Assembly: GCF_000819765.1 (NCBI RefSeq)
Contig: NZ_CDBT01000024.1
Span: 124,001 to 188,000 of the forward strand
Origin: Aeromonas bivalvium
GTDB taxonomy: Bacteria > Pseudomonadota > Gammaproteobacteria > Enterobacterales > Aeromonadaceae
DNA length: 64,000 nt
Direction: 5' to 3'
The notes under the pieces were generated by a model that did not search any database, was not told the origin of the DNA, and saw only the letters and a list, made by a program, of their open reading frames with translations. The stretch's first letter is position 1. Each line of letters starts with the position of its first letter. Position numbers and translations under genes: made by a program. Of the stretch, positions 16,703-25,671 are shown one piece after another.

Positions 16703-17677
16703 GTGACCACCAAAACCGGGATCCTGCTTGTCAATCTTGGCACCCCTGCCGCGCCCACTCCCGCCGCCGTCAGGGCCTTCCTCGGAGAGTTTCTGCGCGA
16801 TCCTCGCGTCGTCGAGTTGCCGCGCCTGTTGTGGCTGCCGCTGCTCAAAGGCGTCATCCTGCCGTTTCGTGCCCCCAGGGTGGCCAAGCTGTATCGTCAG
16901 ATCTGGACCGAGCAGGGCTCGCCGCTGCTGGCCATCAGCCGCGGGCAGCGCATGGCGCTGGAGCAGGAGCTCAAGCGCGAAGGCGTCGATGTGCCGGTGG
17001 AGCTGGCCATGACCTACGGCTCGCCCTCCCTCGAAGAGGGGTGGCAGGCACTCAAGGCGCAAGGGGTCAATCGGGTGATACTGCTGCCGCTCTATCCCCA
17101 GTATGCCGCCAGCACCACGGCCGCCGTGTTTGACGGCTGGGCCCGGGCGATGCGCGCGGAGCGCCACCTGCCGGTGATGCGGCTCATTCGTGACTACCAT
17201 GCCCATCCCGAATACATTCAGGCGCTGGCCATGAGCGTGCGTCGTCACTGGGAACAACATGGCCAGGGGGAGCTGCTGCTGATGTCGTTTCACGGCATTC
17301 CCCAGCGCTGCGAGGACGAGGGGGACCCTTACGGTCATCAGTGTCGACGCACCGCCAGCCTGCTGGCGGAGGCGCTCGGCCTCTCCGCATCCCAGTGGCG
17401 TGCCAGCTTCCAATCCCGTTTTGGCAAGCAGGAGTGGCTCAAACCCTACACAGATGCCACCATCGCCGAGCTGGCCGAGCAGGGCATCAAGCGACTCGAT
17501 GTCATCTGCCCCGCCTTTTCGGCGGACTGCCTCGAGACCCTGGAGGAGATCCAGGTCGAGAACCGGGAGGTGTTCATGGCCGCCGGTGGCGAGCAGTTTG
17601 AATATGTTCCGGCCCTCAACTGCGACCAGGCCCATATCCGCATGATGGTCTCGCTCATCTGCCGCGAGCTGGCCTGA
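16703..17677 (+). CDS. hemH: ferrochelatase
   Basis: A 324-aa protein. Motifs are ILLVNLGTPAAP at the N-terminus, YGSPSLEEG near residue 106, LPLYPQYAASTT near 131, SFHGIPQRC near 195 (the invariant metal-handling His), SRFGKQEWL near 240 and CPAFSADCLETLEEI near 270 (with the catalytic Glu). It inserts ferrous iron into protoporphyrin IX, the last step of haem synthesis. Translation starts at a GTG preceded by AGGAAG. The gene sits 73 bp downstream of adk across a terminator, the same order as in E. coli. Confidence 0.97.
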   Translation: MTTKTGILLVNLGTPAAPTPAAVRAFLGEFLRDPRVVELPRLLWLPLLKGVILPFRAPRVAKLYRQIWTEQGSPLLAISRGQRMALEQELKREGVDVPVELAMTYGSPSLEEGWQALKAQGVNRVILLPLYPQYAASTTAAVFDGWARAMRAERHLPVMRLIRDYHAHPEYIQALAMSVRRHWEQHGQGELLLMSFHGIPQRCEDEGDPYGHQCRRTASLLAEALGLSASQWRASFQSRFGKQEWLKPYTDATIAELAEQGIKRLDVICPAFSADCLETLEEIQVENREVFMAAGGEQFEYVPALNCDQAHIRMMVSLICRELA

Positions 17678-17730
17678 GGGGGAGGGCGGCTATCGACCCG
17701 CCCCTGTGCATGACACGACATGGAGATCCT

Positions 17731-18126
17731 ATGATATTGCCCGTCACCCTGACATACGCCGGCCTGCTCGGTCTGCTGTTTCTGCTGCTCTCCATCTGGG
17801 TCGTCAAGCGCCGTGCCCAGTTCAAGGTGGCAATAGGAGAGGGGGATGCGCCCCCGCTGCGGGCCGCCATCCGGGCCCATGGCAACTTTGCCGAGTATGT
17901 GCCCCTGACCCTGCTGCTGCTCGCCCTGTGCGAGCTGGCGGGCACGGCGCCGCTCTGGTTGCACCTGGCTGGGGGCATGCTCTTGCTGGGACGCATGCTT
18001 CACGCCATCGGCATCCAGATCCCCAAGGCCCCCAACATGCCCAGGCTGTTTGGTACCCTGCTGTTCTGGCTCTCCCTGACCTTGCTCAGCGTGCTGGCTC
18101 TGGTGACCGGGCTCTCGGCGCCCTGA
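17731..18126 (+). CDS. MAPEG-family membrane protein (YecN-like)
   Basis: A 131-aa protein with four membrane helices. The loop between helices 1 and 2 carries RRAQFKVAIGEGD and LRAAIRAHGNFAEYVPL, the typical MAPEG signature (R-A-x-x-N-x-x-E-Y-x-P). The ATG at 17731 has GGAGA upstream; an ATG at 17710 is less likely. MAPEG proteins are glutathione-linked membrane enzymes in eukaryotes; bacterial YecN-type members have no firmly known substrate. It follows hemH by 53 bp with no terminator visible between them, so co-transcription is possible. Confidence 0.85.
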   Translation: MILPVTLTYAGLLGLLFLLLSIWVVKRRAQFKVAIGEGDAPPLRAAIRAHGNFAEYVPLTLLLLALCELAGTAPLWLHLAGGMLLLGRMLHAIGIQIPKAPNMPRLFGTLLFWLSLTLLSVLALVTGLSAP

Positions 18127-18158
18127 GTGGCTCGCCGCCGGCTGATGCCGATTGTTAA

Positions 18159-18188
18159 CAACCACCCGCGAAAACGGGTGGTTTTTTT
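18159..18188 (+). terminator. rho-independent terminator after the MAPEG gene
   Basis: AACCACCCG/CGGGTGGTT stem (loop CGAAAA) followed by a T-run. Confidence 0.9.
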
Positions 18189-18196
18189 ACCCCGCC

Positions 18197-18212
18197 AAGA
18201 CAAACGTTTTCG
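18197..18212 (+). promoter_or_regulatory. PurR-like operator upstream of gsk
   Basis: AGACAAACGTTTTCGG matches the E. coli PurR consensus ACGCAAACGTTTTCGT at 13 of 16 positions, including the whole central CAAACGTTTTCG. It lies about 110 bp before gsk, which is a purine-salvage gene, so repression by PurR is plausible. Confidence 0.65.
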
Positions 18213-18323
18213 GGCTGCAGCCCTTGTCTATACTGACTTCATATTTTAAAGGCGCGCCTTTTCGGCGCCCGGGATTGTGTTAAAATCCCGCCCCTCGTTC
18301 ATCCCTGAGTCAAGGCTAGAGCC

Positions 18324-19628
18324 ATGAAATTTCCCGGTCAGCGCAAGTCCAAACACTATTTTCCGGTCGACAGGCGCGATCCCCTCATCACCCAGAATCC
18401 GCAACTGACCGAGCTGGGCCAGGCCTATGTGGTGGGTATTGATCAGACCCTGGTGGACATAGAGGCTCATGTGGATGAGGCGTTTCTGAACCGGTACGGC
18501 CTGAGCAAGGGCCACTCGGTGGTGATCAGCGACGACGTGGCCGAGCGGGTCTATGAAGAGCTCAAGGCCAACAACATGGTGGTAAGCGAGTTTGCCGGCG
18601 GCACCGTCGGCAACACCATGCACAACTACTCGGTGCTGGCGGACTCCCACTCCATCCTGCTGGGGGTCATGAGCCAGGACATCCGCATCGGCAGCTATGC
18701 TTACCGCTATCTGTGCAACACCTCGTCCCGAGTCAACCTCGACTACCTGCAACCGGTCAATGGCCCGGTCGGGCGCTGTTTCACTTTCATCAGCGAGTGT
18801 GGCGAGCGCAGCTTCGGCATCAACGCCGGCAAGATGGATCACCTGGACGTGGCCCACATCCCGGAAGAGGTGATCAAGGGCGCTTCCGCCCTGGTGATCA
18901 CCGCCTATCTGGTGCGCGGCGCCGACGGCACCCCCATGAAGGAGGCCGCCATGGCGGCGGTGCGCTATGCCCGCGAGGCCAATGTCCCCGTGGTGCTGAC
19001 TCTGGGTACCCGTTTCGTCATCGACGAGAACCCCCAGTGGTGGCGCGATTTCATCAGCGAGAACGTGACTGTGCTGGCCATGAACGAGGACGAAGGAGAG
19101 GCGCTGACCGGGTTTGCCGATCCCCTGATGGCCGCCGACAAGGCGCTGGACTGGGCCGACATGGTGCTCTGCACCGCCGGCCCCATCGGTCTGTACATGG
19201 CGAGCTACACGGACGAGGAGAGCAAGCGCGAGACCACCCATACCCTGCTGCCCGGCCAGATCCCCGAGTTCAACATGTACGAGTTCAGCCGCCCCATGGC
19301 GCGGGCCAGCTGCCGCACGCCGCTGCGGATCTACTCCCATATCTCCCCCTACATGGGCGGCCCGGAGAAGATCAAGAACACCAATGGCGCCGGGGATGGC
19401 GCCCTTTCGGCCCTGCTGCACGACATGGTGGCCAACGCCTATCACAGGATGAATGTGCCCAACTCCGCCAAGCACACCTCGGATTTCCTGACCTACTCCT
19501 CCCTGGCCCAGGTGTGCAAATACGCCAACCGGGTCAGTTACGAGGTGCTGGCCCAGAGCAGCCCGCGCCTGTCTCGCGGCCTGCCGGAGAAAGAGGACAG
19601 CCTGGAAGAGGTGTACTGGGAGCGTTGA
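18324..19628 (+). CDS. gsk: inosine/guanosine kinase
   Basis: A 434-aa protein of the PfkB/ribokinase superfamily. The conserved ATP-site motif NTNGAGDGALSALLHD is near residue 353 (with the catalytic Asp in GAGD), and FAGGTVGNTMHNYSVL near residue 91 is the nucleoside-binding region. The N-terminus MKFPGQRKSKHYFPV is typical of Gsk. It phosphorylates inosine and guanosine to IMP and GMP in purine salvage. AAGG precedes the ATG. It is a single-gene unit with a PurR-like box upstream and a terminator downstream. Confidence 0.96.
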   Translation: MKFPGQRKSKHYFPVDRRDPLITQNPQLTELGQAYVVGIDQTLVDIEAHVDEAFLNRYGLSKGHSVVISDDVAERVYEELKANNMVVSEFAGGTVGNTMHNYSVLADSHSILLGVMSQDIRIGSYAYRYLCNTSSRVNLDYLQPVNGPVGRCFTFISECGERSFGINAGKMDHLDVAHIPEEVIKGASALVITAYLVRGADGTPMKEAAMAAVRYAREANVPVVLTLGTRFVIDENPQWWRDFISENVTVLAMNEDEGEALTGFADPLMAADKALDWADMVLCTAGPIGLYMASYTDEESKRETTHTLLPGQIPEFNMYEFSRPMARASCRTPLRIYSHISPYMGGPEKIKNTNGAGDGALSALLHDMVANAYHRMNVPNSAKHTSDFLTYSSLAQVCKYANRVSYEVLAQSSPRLSRGLPEKEDSLEEVYWER

Positions 19629-19648
19629 TCCCCACCGAGCAAAACTTG

Positions 19649-19671
19649 AGGCGCCTGCGGGCGCCTTTTTG
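19649..19671 (+). terminator. rho-independent terminator after gsk
   Basis: AGGCGCC/GGCGCCT stem with TGCG loop followed by TTTTG. Confidence 0.9.
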
Positions 19672-19781
19672 CATTCTCTGGGCTGGATCATGTTTTTGGC
19701 GCTCCATTCGGGTCATCAATGGACAGGGGAGAGGGCCTCGTCATACCTTGATCGGCATGATAGGAAGCCAAGGATGACGGG

Positions 19782-21413
19782 ATGTTGAGACGATGGACCA
19801 TAGGCCAGCGCCTGCTGCTGGTGACCCTGAGCGTGTTGTTGATACTGGCGCTGCTGCTGGCGAGCAGCCTGCACCTCTATCGGACAGGCTTGATGGCGGA
19901 GAAAAGCCGCCAAACCAAGTTCCAGGTGGAAACAGCTTATTCACTGGTGGCCAGCTTCGAGGCCCAGGTGCGTGCCGGCCAGCTGGAGGCGCCAGAGGCC
20001 AAGGCCCAGGCCCTGGCCGCGGTCAAGGCCCTGCGCTACGGCGACAACGACTACTTCTGGATCAACGACAGCCATCCCACCATGGTGATGCACCCCATGA
20101 AGCCCGAGCTGGACGGCAAGGATCTCTCCGGGGTGGAGGACAAGCAGGGGCTCAAGCTGTTCGTGGCCTTCGTCGAGATGATCAAGGGACAGCCGGGGGG
20201 CGGCGAGGTGGCCTATTACTGGCCCAAACCCGGGGTGGATGATCCCGTGCGCAAGGTCTCCTACGTCAAGCATTTCGCTCCCTGGGACTGGATCATCGGC
20301 ACGGGTGTCTATGTGGATGACGTGGAGGCCCAGTATCAGGGGGTGCTCAAGACCCAGCTCGGTATCGGTCTGGTGCTGGCCCTGCTGCTCGTGGCCCTGG
20401 TCACCCTGATAGTGCGCAGCATAGTGGCGCCCCTCGGCCAATCGGTGGCCGCCCTTGGCAACATAGCGCGGGGGGAGGGGGACCTGAGATTCCGCCTGCC
20501 CGCCGAGGGCCGTGACGAGCTGGCCCAGCTCTCGACCAATTTCAACGATTTTGCCAACCAGATGGCTCAACTGGTGGGACGCACCCAGCAGATGGCCAGC
20601 CAGAACCGTCAGGCCGCCGGCCAGCTGGGTCAGGTGGTGGAGCGCACCTGCGAGATTGTGACCCATCAGGAGCAGGACACCATGCGGGTGGCCAGCGCCA
20701 TGGAGCAGATGACGGTGAGCAGCCGGGAGGTGGGGGAGCATGCGGCGCAGGCCGCCCTGGCCGCCGACGAGGCCAAGCGCCTGGTCGATGATGGCTGCCA
20801 GGTGGTGGATCAGACCATCCATACCATCGCCCAGCTGGCCGATGAGATGCAGGGCACGGTGCGGGCCGTGACGCACCTGACCCAGGAGACCCAGCAGATT
20901 GGCTCGGTACTGGAGGTGATCCGCGGCATCGCCGAGCAGACCAACCTGCTGGCCCTCAATGCCGCCATCGAGGCGGCCCGGGCAGGGGAGCAGGGGCGGG
21001 GCTTTGCCGTGGTGGCCGACGAGGTGAGAACGCTGGCCAATCGCACCCACAGCTCCACCGACGAGATCCGGCAGATGATACAGCGCCTGCAGGAGGGGGC
21101 GAGTGCGGTGACGGGGGGGATCAACCAGTTGCAACAGCTGTCGCGCACCACGGCCGACAAGGCAGGGGATGCGGGCAGCGCCATCGAGGCCATCAACCAG
21201 GTGGTGGATACCATCACCCAGATGAATGCTCAGATAGCCAATGCGGCCCATGAGCAGAGCAAGGCGGCCGACGAGATCAATCACAGACTGGTCTCCATCT
21301 CCCAGCAGGCGGGAGAGGCTCTGGGCCAGAACCGGCAGACGGAGCAGGCGGCCCAGAGTCTGGCTCACTCGAGCGATGAGCTGAGCACCCTGGTGGCCCA
21401 ATACCGTACCTGA
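19782..21413 (+). CDS. methyl-accepting chemotaxis protein with Cache sensor
   Basis: A 543-aa receptor. The first membrane helix is at residues 10-30. A single-Cache periplasmic domain covers about 35-185, with the characteristic [20 protein letters not shown] and later [12 protein letters not shown]. The second helix is near 190-212, then a HAMP linker, then the signalling domain whose hairpin tip reads [20 protein letters not shown] near 385, followed by [15 protein letters not shown]. There is no C-terminal NWxxF pentapeptide, so CheR/CheB docking must occur elsewhere. Double/single Cache receptors often sense small organic acids, but the ligand cannot be read from sequence. It is a monocistronic gene with AAGGATG before the ATG. 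Confidence 0.93.
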   Translation: MLRRWTIGQRLLLVTLSVLLILALLLASSLHLYRTGLMAEKSRQTKFQVETAYSLVASFEAQVRAGQLEAPEAKAQALAAVKALRYGDNDYFWINDSHPTMVMHPMKPELDGKDLSGVEDKQGLKLFVAFVEMIKGQPGGGEVAYYWPKPGVDDPVRKVSYVKHFAPWDWIIGTGVYVDDVEAQYQGVLKTQLGIGLVLALLLVALVTLIVRSIVAPLGQSVAALGNIARGEGDLRFRLPAEGRDELAQLSTNFNDFANQMAQLVGRTQQMASQNRQAAGQLGQVVERTCEIVTHQEQDTMRVASAMEQMTVSSREVGEHAAQAALAADEAKRLVDDGCQVVDQTIHTIAQLADEMQGTVRAVTHLTQETQQIGSVLEVIRGIAEQTNLLALNAAIEAARAGEQGRGFAVVADEVRTLANRTHSSTDEIRQMIQRLQEGASAVTGGINQLQQLSRTTADKAGDAGSAIEAINQVVDTITQMNAQIANAAHEQSKAADEINHRLVSISQQAGEALGQNRQTEQAAQSLAHSSDELSTLVAQYRT

Positions 21414-21568
21414 CGGCCGGGAAGGCGCTCGACTTTTCACCCCGCTGGCCGGGAAGGGCGCCTATCTCCCCTTTATTGGGGATTTGACTTGAGTCCGCTG
21501 CGCTTTTGCGACACCATTTGCCCCAACCTGGCCGGCAGTGGCCCCGGCAGCCCGAAAGAGAGAACACC

Positions 21569-21931
21569 ATGAGCAAGCTAACTGACAACCTTGACGCCAA
21601 TTTCCAACTGTTTATCGAAGAGGTCCGTGAGTCGGGTCAGCTGTGGGGCCTGCGTTATGGCGAGGATTGGGTGGTGTGCCGCTCCGCCGAATTCGAAGAC
21701 GCGGACGTGATGCCACTCTGGTCCAGCGAGGGGGATGCCCGCCTGCACTGCGTGGACGAGTGGGCGGACTATGAGCCCGAGCTCATCGATCTGGAAGAGT
21801 TCCTCGACATCTGGATAGGGGATCTGGACGAAGACGACGTACTGGTCGGCCCGAACTGGAACGGCGATCTGGAGGGGCAGGAGCTCGAGCCCATCGAACT
21901 GGCCAAGGCCCTGGTCGAACTGGACGCCTGA
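21569..21931 (+). CDS. DUF2750-family protein
   Basis: A 120-aa, strongly acidic cytoplasmic protein. FQLFIEEVRESGQLWGLRY near residue 11, VMPLWSSEGDARLHCVDEW near 48 and DDVLVGPNWNGDLEG near 90 are the DUF2750 pattern. No function is established for the family. The ATG at 21569 follows GAGAGAAC; an ATG at 21506 is less favoured. It has a strong terminator downstream and appears monocistronic. Confidence 0.8.
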   Translation: MSKLTDNLDANFQLFIEEVRESGQLWGLRYGEDWVVCRSAEFEDADVMPLWSSEGDARLHCVDEWADYEPELIDLEEFLDIWIGDLDEDDVLVGPNWNGDLEGQELEPIELAKALVELDA

Positions 21932-21953
21932 TCCCAGTCCCGCTTTTCCTGAC

Positions 21954-21980
21954 AAACCTGCGCCCCGGCGCAGGTTTTTT
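21954..21980 (+). terminator. rho-independent terminator after the DUF2750 gene
   Basis: AACCTGCGCC/GGCGCAGGTT stem followed by TTTTTT. Confidence 0.9.
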
Positions 21981-22048
21981 CATGGGCGTTTGTCTTTGCA
22001 GCGCCGCTGGCTATGGTCCATCATGAACCTTTTGCCGAGGGAGGAGCC

Positions 22049-22543
22049 ATGTTCGTATTCGAGGTGACGGGAGAGGCGGGAGCAAGGGCCGAGATCCGGG
22101 TGCAGGCGCTGGACTGGAGCCAGAGCGGCGTTGTCAGTTTCTCCTGCAACGACGATCCCCTGGCGGTGCTGCTGCTGACCGAGTGTCGCTGCGATGCGGT
22201 GGGCTTCTTCAACCTGCTGGCCGGCTGCAAGCCTCTCTATGTCGAGCAGTGGCTGACCTATTTGCAGGAGAGTGGCCGCATCGCCCGGGTGGCGTGTCGC
22301 CAGCGCAGCCCCGCCGAGGCGGACTACCTCGCCGATGCCGGGTTGGAGAGCGAGGAGCTCAACGCCCTGCTTGGCCAGATCTACCGGGTGGCGGGCTTCA
22401 ACCGCCTGCAGATCAACCGCTACCTCAAGCACCGCCACAATCAGACCCTGCTGGCGACCCGGTATGATCAGAAGGAGCTGGAGCGCTATCGCCAGCTCAA
22501 CGATGTCATCCTCACCCTGCTGCGCTTCAAACGGTCTCAGTGA
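22049..22543 (+). CDS. conserved-looking protein of unknown function
   Basis: A 164-aa soluble protein. It is preceded by a strong ribosome-binding site (GGGAGGAG) 6 nt before the ATG at 22049, which argues that it is expressed. The N-terminal half is beta-rich (MFVFEVTGEAGARAEIRVQA), the middle carries three cysteines (ECRCDAVGFFNLLAGCK), and the C-terminal half is basic and helical (RLQINRYLKHRHNQTLLATR). I recognise no family. Its stop overlaps the stop of the convergent degenerate GGDEF-EAL gene by 7 bp, leaving no room for a terminator between them. Confidence 0.6.
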   Translation: MFVFEVTGEAGARAEIRVQALDWSQSGVVSFSCNDDPLAVLLLTECRCDAVGFFNLLAGCKPLYVEQWLTYLQESGRIARVACRQRSPAEADYLADAGLESEELNALLGQIYRVAGFNRLQINRYLKHRHNQTLLATRYDQKELERYRQLNDVILTLLRFKRSQ

Positions 22544-24117
22544 ACCGGCATGGTCGGGGTCGCGCTCGGGTGGGCGATGAGATGGCCCTGGAGCCCATCC
22601 ACGTACAGGCTCTCTAGCAGCGCTTTCTGACTCGACTGCTCGACCCCCTCTGCGATCACCTGGCTGCCCATGCGGTGCGCCATCTCCACTATCATCCGCA
22701 CGAACTGCTGATTGGTGCCATCTTGCTCCAGATCGAGCAAGAGCGCGGGATCCAGCTTGAGATAGTCCGGCTTTATCTCCTGAAACAGGGAGAAGGAGCG
22801 GATCCCCTGGCCGAAGTTGCAGATGGCCGAGCGGCTGCCGCAGCGGCGCAGCAGCTCGAACAGGCGTCGGGCCCCGGCCCGCTGCCGGGACAGACTCTCC
22901 TCGTCGAGCTCGAAGACCAGGTGGGCGGCCGTGTCGGGGTCGGTGACCAGTTGATATTCCAGCCAGATGAGAAACGCGCTGTTGTGGAGCAGGTGAGGGG
23001 ACAGGGCTATGCCCCATCGGCTCTGCTCTGCCCCCAGGGTCTTGTGCTCGCGGATCAGGTGGCGGATCACCAACTGGGTCAGGCGCATCAGCAGATCCAG
23101 GCGCTGGGCCATGGCGAACAGGCTGTCTGCGGCCAGCATGGATTCATCCTCGCCATAGAAGCCGGGGTACACGCTGTAGTAGGCGAGCAGATTGCCATGG
23201 AGGCGCGCGATGGGCTGATAGGAGAGGGTGATGCGCTCCTGCTCGAGTATCCGCTCTATGACCTGGCGCCACTGCTGTTCCCCCACCCCATGCTCGTGTT
23301 CATCCTCCAGCTGGATGGACCAACCGTTGAGTTCGCCGGTCTGGGCCCTGGCCAGGGCCAGATCGGCCCGGGAGAGGATGGCTTCGATAGGCTGCTGGCT
23401 GCAGACGGTGGTGATCCCGCTGCAGGCCACGCTCGCCAGGGGTTGGCTCTGCTGATGGAGATCGAAGGTGAGCTTGAGATCCCGGCCTATCAGAGGCAGG
23501 GGCAGGTTGTGAATGTCATGGATCAGCACGGCGAAGTCGCTTCCCGAGATGCGATAGAGGTGGTGGGCGGGCCAGCGCAGGGCCGCGCGCTGGATCAGGG
23601 TAGTCACCTCCTTGAGATAGTGATCGCCGGAGAGAAAGCCCCGTTGCCGATTGACGCTCTCCAGGGCAGTGGCCCGGATCAGCACCAGGATGGCGGTGCG
23701 GGTGCCGCTCTCTTCTTGCAGCAGATGGGTGATATCGCGGCGAAAGCATTGGCGATTGGCGAGCTGGGTCAGGGGATCTTGCTGACTGCTGCGGGTGAGC
23801 TCGTCCAGCCTGTGATGGAGCTGAGCCAGCTCCTGATGCTGGCGCTCAAGCAGCTGTTGTAAGGCCTGCTGTTCCGGCGAGGGGGCAAGCTGGGCCGCCG
23901 AGCCCTGTTCGAGCGCCTCGATGAGGGCGGCGCGCCGGTTTTCCTCTGCCTTGTGCCAGCGATAGCGGCCATAAACCAGGGCAAGCATGGTACATATGAG
24001 TACGCTGATGGTGCCGGGCCAGGGTAGACTGGCGGGGAGCAGGCTCCACTGGGCCAGCAGTACCAGCCCCGTCATCAGGGAAAAGGGGATCGCTGTCTTG
24101 GTGGGTTTTGTCTGCAT
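22537..24117 (-). CDS. degenerate GGDEF-EAL protein (CsrD-like)
   Basis: A 526-aa protein with two N-terminal membrane helices (residues about 12-50), a coiled coil, then GGDEF and EAL domains that have lost both active motifs. The GGDEF site reads SGSDF (near residue 193), the EAL site is replaced by YYSVYPG (near 313), and the DDFGTG loop reads CNFGQG. The fold landmarks (DPLTQLANRQCFRRD, VIAEGVEQ) remain. Such doubly inactive proteins include CsrD/MshH, which bind rather than make cyclic di-GMP and steer decay of the Csr small RNAs. It is divergent from glgC, whose leader carries CsrA-like motifs. The CsrD-like role is inference from degeneracy plus context. Confidence 0.8.
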   Translation of the reverse strand: MQTKPTKTAIPFSLMTGLVLLAQWSLLPASLPWPGTISVLICTMLALVYGRYRWHKAEENRRAALIEALEQGSAAQLAPSPEQQALQQLLERQHQELAQLHHRLDELTRSSQQDPLTQLANRQCFRRDITHLLQEESGTRTAILVLIRATALESVNRQRGFLSGDHYLKEVTTLIQRAALRWPAHHLYRISGSDFAVLIHDIHNLPLPLIGRDLKLTFDLHQQSQPLASVACSGITTVCSQQPIEAILSRADLALARAQTGELNGWSIQLEDEHEHGVGEQQWRQVIERILEQERITLSYQPIARLHGNLLAYYSVYPGFYGEDESMLAADSLFAMAQRLDLLMRLTQLVIRHLIREHKTLGAEQSRWGIALSPHLLHNSAFLIWLEYQLVTDPDTAAHLVFELDEESLSRQRAGARRLFELLRRCGSRSAICNFGQGIRSFSLFQEIKPDYLKLDPALLLDLEQDGTNQQFVRMIVEMAHRMGSQVIAEGVEQSSQKALLESLYVDGLQGHLIAHPSATPTMPVH

Positions 24118-24207
24118 CCTGATATTCCGGGCCCGCGCGCGTGAGTGTCAAAACATGCAGTCAGTATGGATGCTGGTACCAGGTTTGGTCATAAGGCTTG
24201 CCATATG

Positions 24208-24276
24208 GGAAAGGGATCCTGTAAATGTGAGTGAAAACACTTTCATGGACTCGGAAAAAAGGGAGTATGGAATGGA
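24208..24276 (+). promoter_or_regulatory. CsrA/RsmA-type GGA cluster in glgC leader
   Basis: Seven GGA triplets occur in 69 bp (24208, 24214, 24247, 24253, 24262, 24269, 24274) directly upstream of the glgC ribosome-binding site at about 24295. CsrA dimers bind such GGA motifs, and E. coli glgC is a classic CsrA-repressed mRNA. Confidence 0.55.
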
Positions 24277-24303
24277 AACGCAGACAGAGACGTCGAGGTA
24301 CAT

Positions 24304-25587
24304 ATGTCGTTAGAGCCCATGAATACTGCCAAGGCACGGCAGCTGTTGAACCAGAGTATGGCTTTGGTATTGGCTGGGGGGCGTGGAAGCCGTCTCAAGC
24401 AGTTGACCGATAATCGCGCCAAGCCGGCGGTGCACTTCGGTGGCCGGTTTCGGATCATCGATTTCGTCTTGTCCAACTGCATCAACTCGGGGATAAAACG
24501 GGTCGGGGTGGTCACCCAGTACAAGTCCCACAGCCTGCTGCGCCACCTGCAATCCGGTTGGTCATTCCTGCGCTACCAGATGAACGAGTTCATCGACCTG
24601 TTGCCCGCCCAGCAGCGGGTGGACGAGGTGCACTGGTATCGCGGCACCGCCGATGCCATCTATCAGAACGTCGACATCATTCGTGACTACGGCCCCAAAT
24701 ACATAGTGGTGCTGGCGGGAGATCACATCTACAAGATGGATTATGCCGCCATGCTGCTCGACCATGTGCGCCTGGAGGCCAAGGTGACCGTGGCCTGTAT
24801 CGAGGTGCCCCGCTGCGAGGCGTCTGCCTTCGGCGTCATGGACATAGACGAGCAGCGCAAGATCCGCGATTTCGTGGAAAAACCCGCCAACCCCCCTGCG
24901 ATGCCGGGGTGCGAGGATACCTCCCTCGCCTCCATGGGGATCTACATCTTCGATGCGGAGTACCTCTATCAGCTGCTGGAGGAGGACATCCACAACCAGA
25001 GCTCCAAGCACGATTTCGGCATGGACGTGATCCCGCGTATCGTCGAGGAGGGCATGGCCTACGCCCATCCGTTCAGCATGTCCTGCGTCGGTGCCCGGGA
25101 GGGTCAGCAGCCTTACTGGCGCGATGTGGGGACCCTGGATTCGTTCTGGGAGGCCAACATGGATCTCGCCTCCGTGGTGCCGGATCTCGACATCTATGAC
25201 GAGAACTGGCCCATCTGGACCAGCCAGATCATGACGCCGCCCGCCAAGTTCGTGCAAGACAGGAACGGCCAGCATGGCATGACCATCAACTCGGTGTTTG
25301 CCGGCGGCTCCATCGTCAGCGGCTCCTTCGTGCTCAACTCTGTGCTGTTCACCAATGTGCGGGTGCACTCCTTCTGCACCCTGGATCAGTCGGTGATCTT
25401 CCCCGGGGTGGAAGTGGGCAGTGGCTGCCGTCTGCGCCGGGTGGTGGTGGACAAGGGCTGCAAACTGCCCGATGGCATGGTGATAGGGGAGAACGCGGAT
25501 GAGGATGCCCGTCGCTTCTACCGTTCCGAGAACGGCATAGTGCTGGTGACTAAGCCCATGCTGCAGGCGCTGCAGGCGAAGGAGTAA
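24304..25587 (+). CDS. glgC: glucose-1-phosphate adenylyltransferase
   Basis: A 427-aa protein. The nucleotidyl-transferase motif [25 protein letters not shown] is at residues about 24-48, followed by [29 protein letters not shown] near 110, GDHIYKMDY near 139 and VEKPANPP near 191. The C-terminal left-handed beta-helix begins near 300. It makes ADP-glucose, the committed step of glycogen synthesis. GAGG lies 5 nt before the ATG; a second ATG follows 15 nt later. Unlike the usual glgBXCAP clusters, no other glycogen gene is in this window. The leader contains a dense GGA cluster. Confidence 0.96.
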   Translation: MSLEPMNTAKARQLLNQSMALVLAGGRGSRLKQLTDNRAKPAVHFGGRFRIIDFVLSNCINSGIKRVGVVTQYKSHSLLRHLQSGWSFLRYQMNEFIDLLPAQQRVDEVHWYRGTADAIYQNVDIIRDYGPKYIVVLAGDHIYKMDYAAMLLDHVRLEAKVTVACIEVPRCEASAFGVMDIDEQRKIRDFVEKPANPPAMPGCEDTSLASMGIYIFDAEYLYQLLEEDIHNQSSKHDFGMDVIPRIVEEGMAYAHPFSMSCVGAREGQQPYWRDVGTLDSFWEANMDLASVVPDLDIYDENWPIWTSQIMTPPAKFVQDRNGQHGMTINSVFAGGSIVSGSFVLNSVLFTNVRVHSFCTLDQSVIFPGVEVGSGCRLRRVVVDKGCKLPDGMVIGENADEDARRFYRSENGIVLVTKPMLQALQAKE

Positions 25588-25622
25588 GGGGCCAGAACCT
25601 GTGACCGAGAAGGGGAAATAGC

Positions 25623-25650
25623 AAAGGGAGCGCATGGCGCTCCCTTTGTC
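25623..25650. terminator. terminator hairpin between convergent glgC and the exported-protein gene
   Basis: Perfect 11-bp stem AAAGGGAGCGC/GCGCTCCCTTT with ATG loop; A and T residues at the stem base could support termination in either direction. Confidence 0.65.
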
Positions 25651-25671
25651 ATGGCGGCGTGAGCCGGGGGA

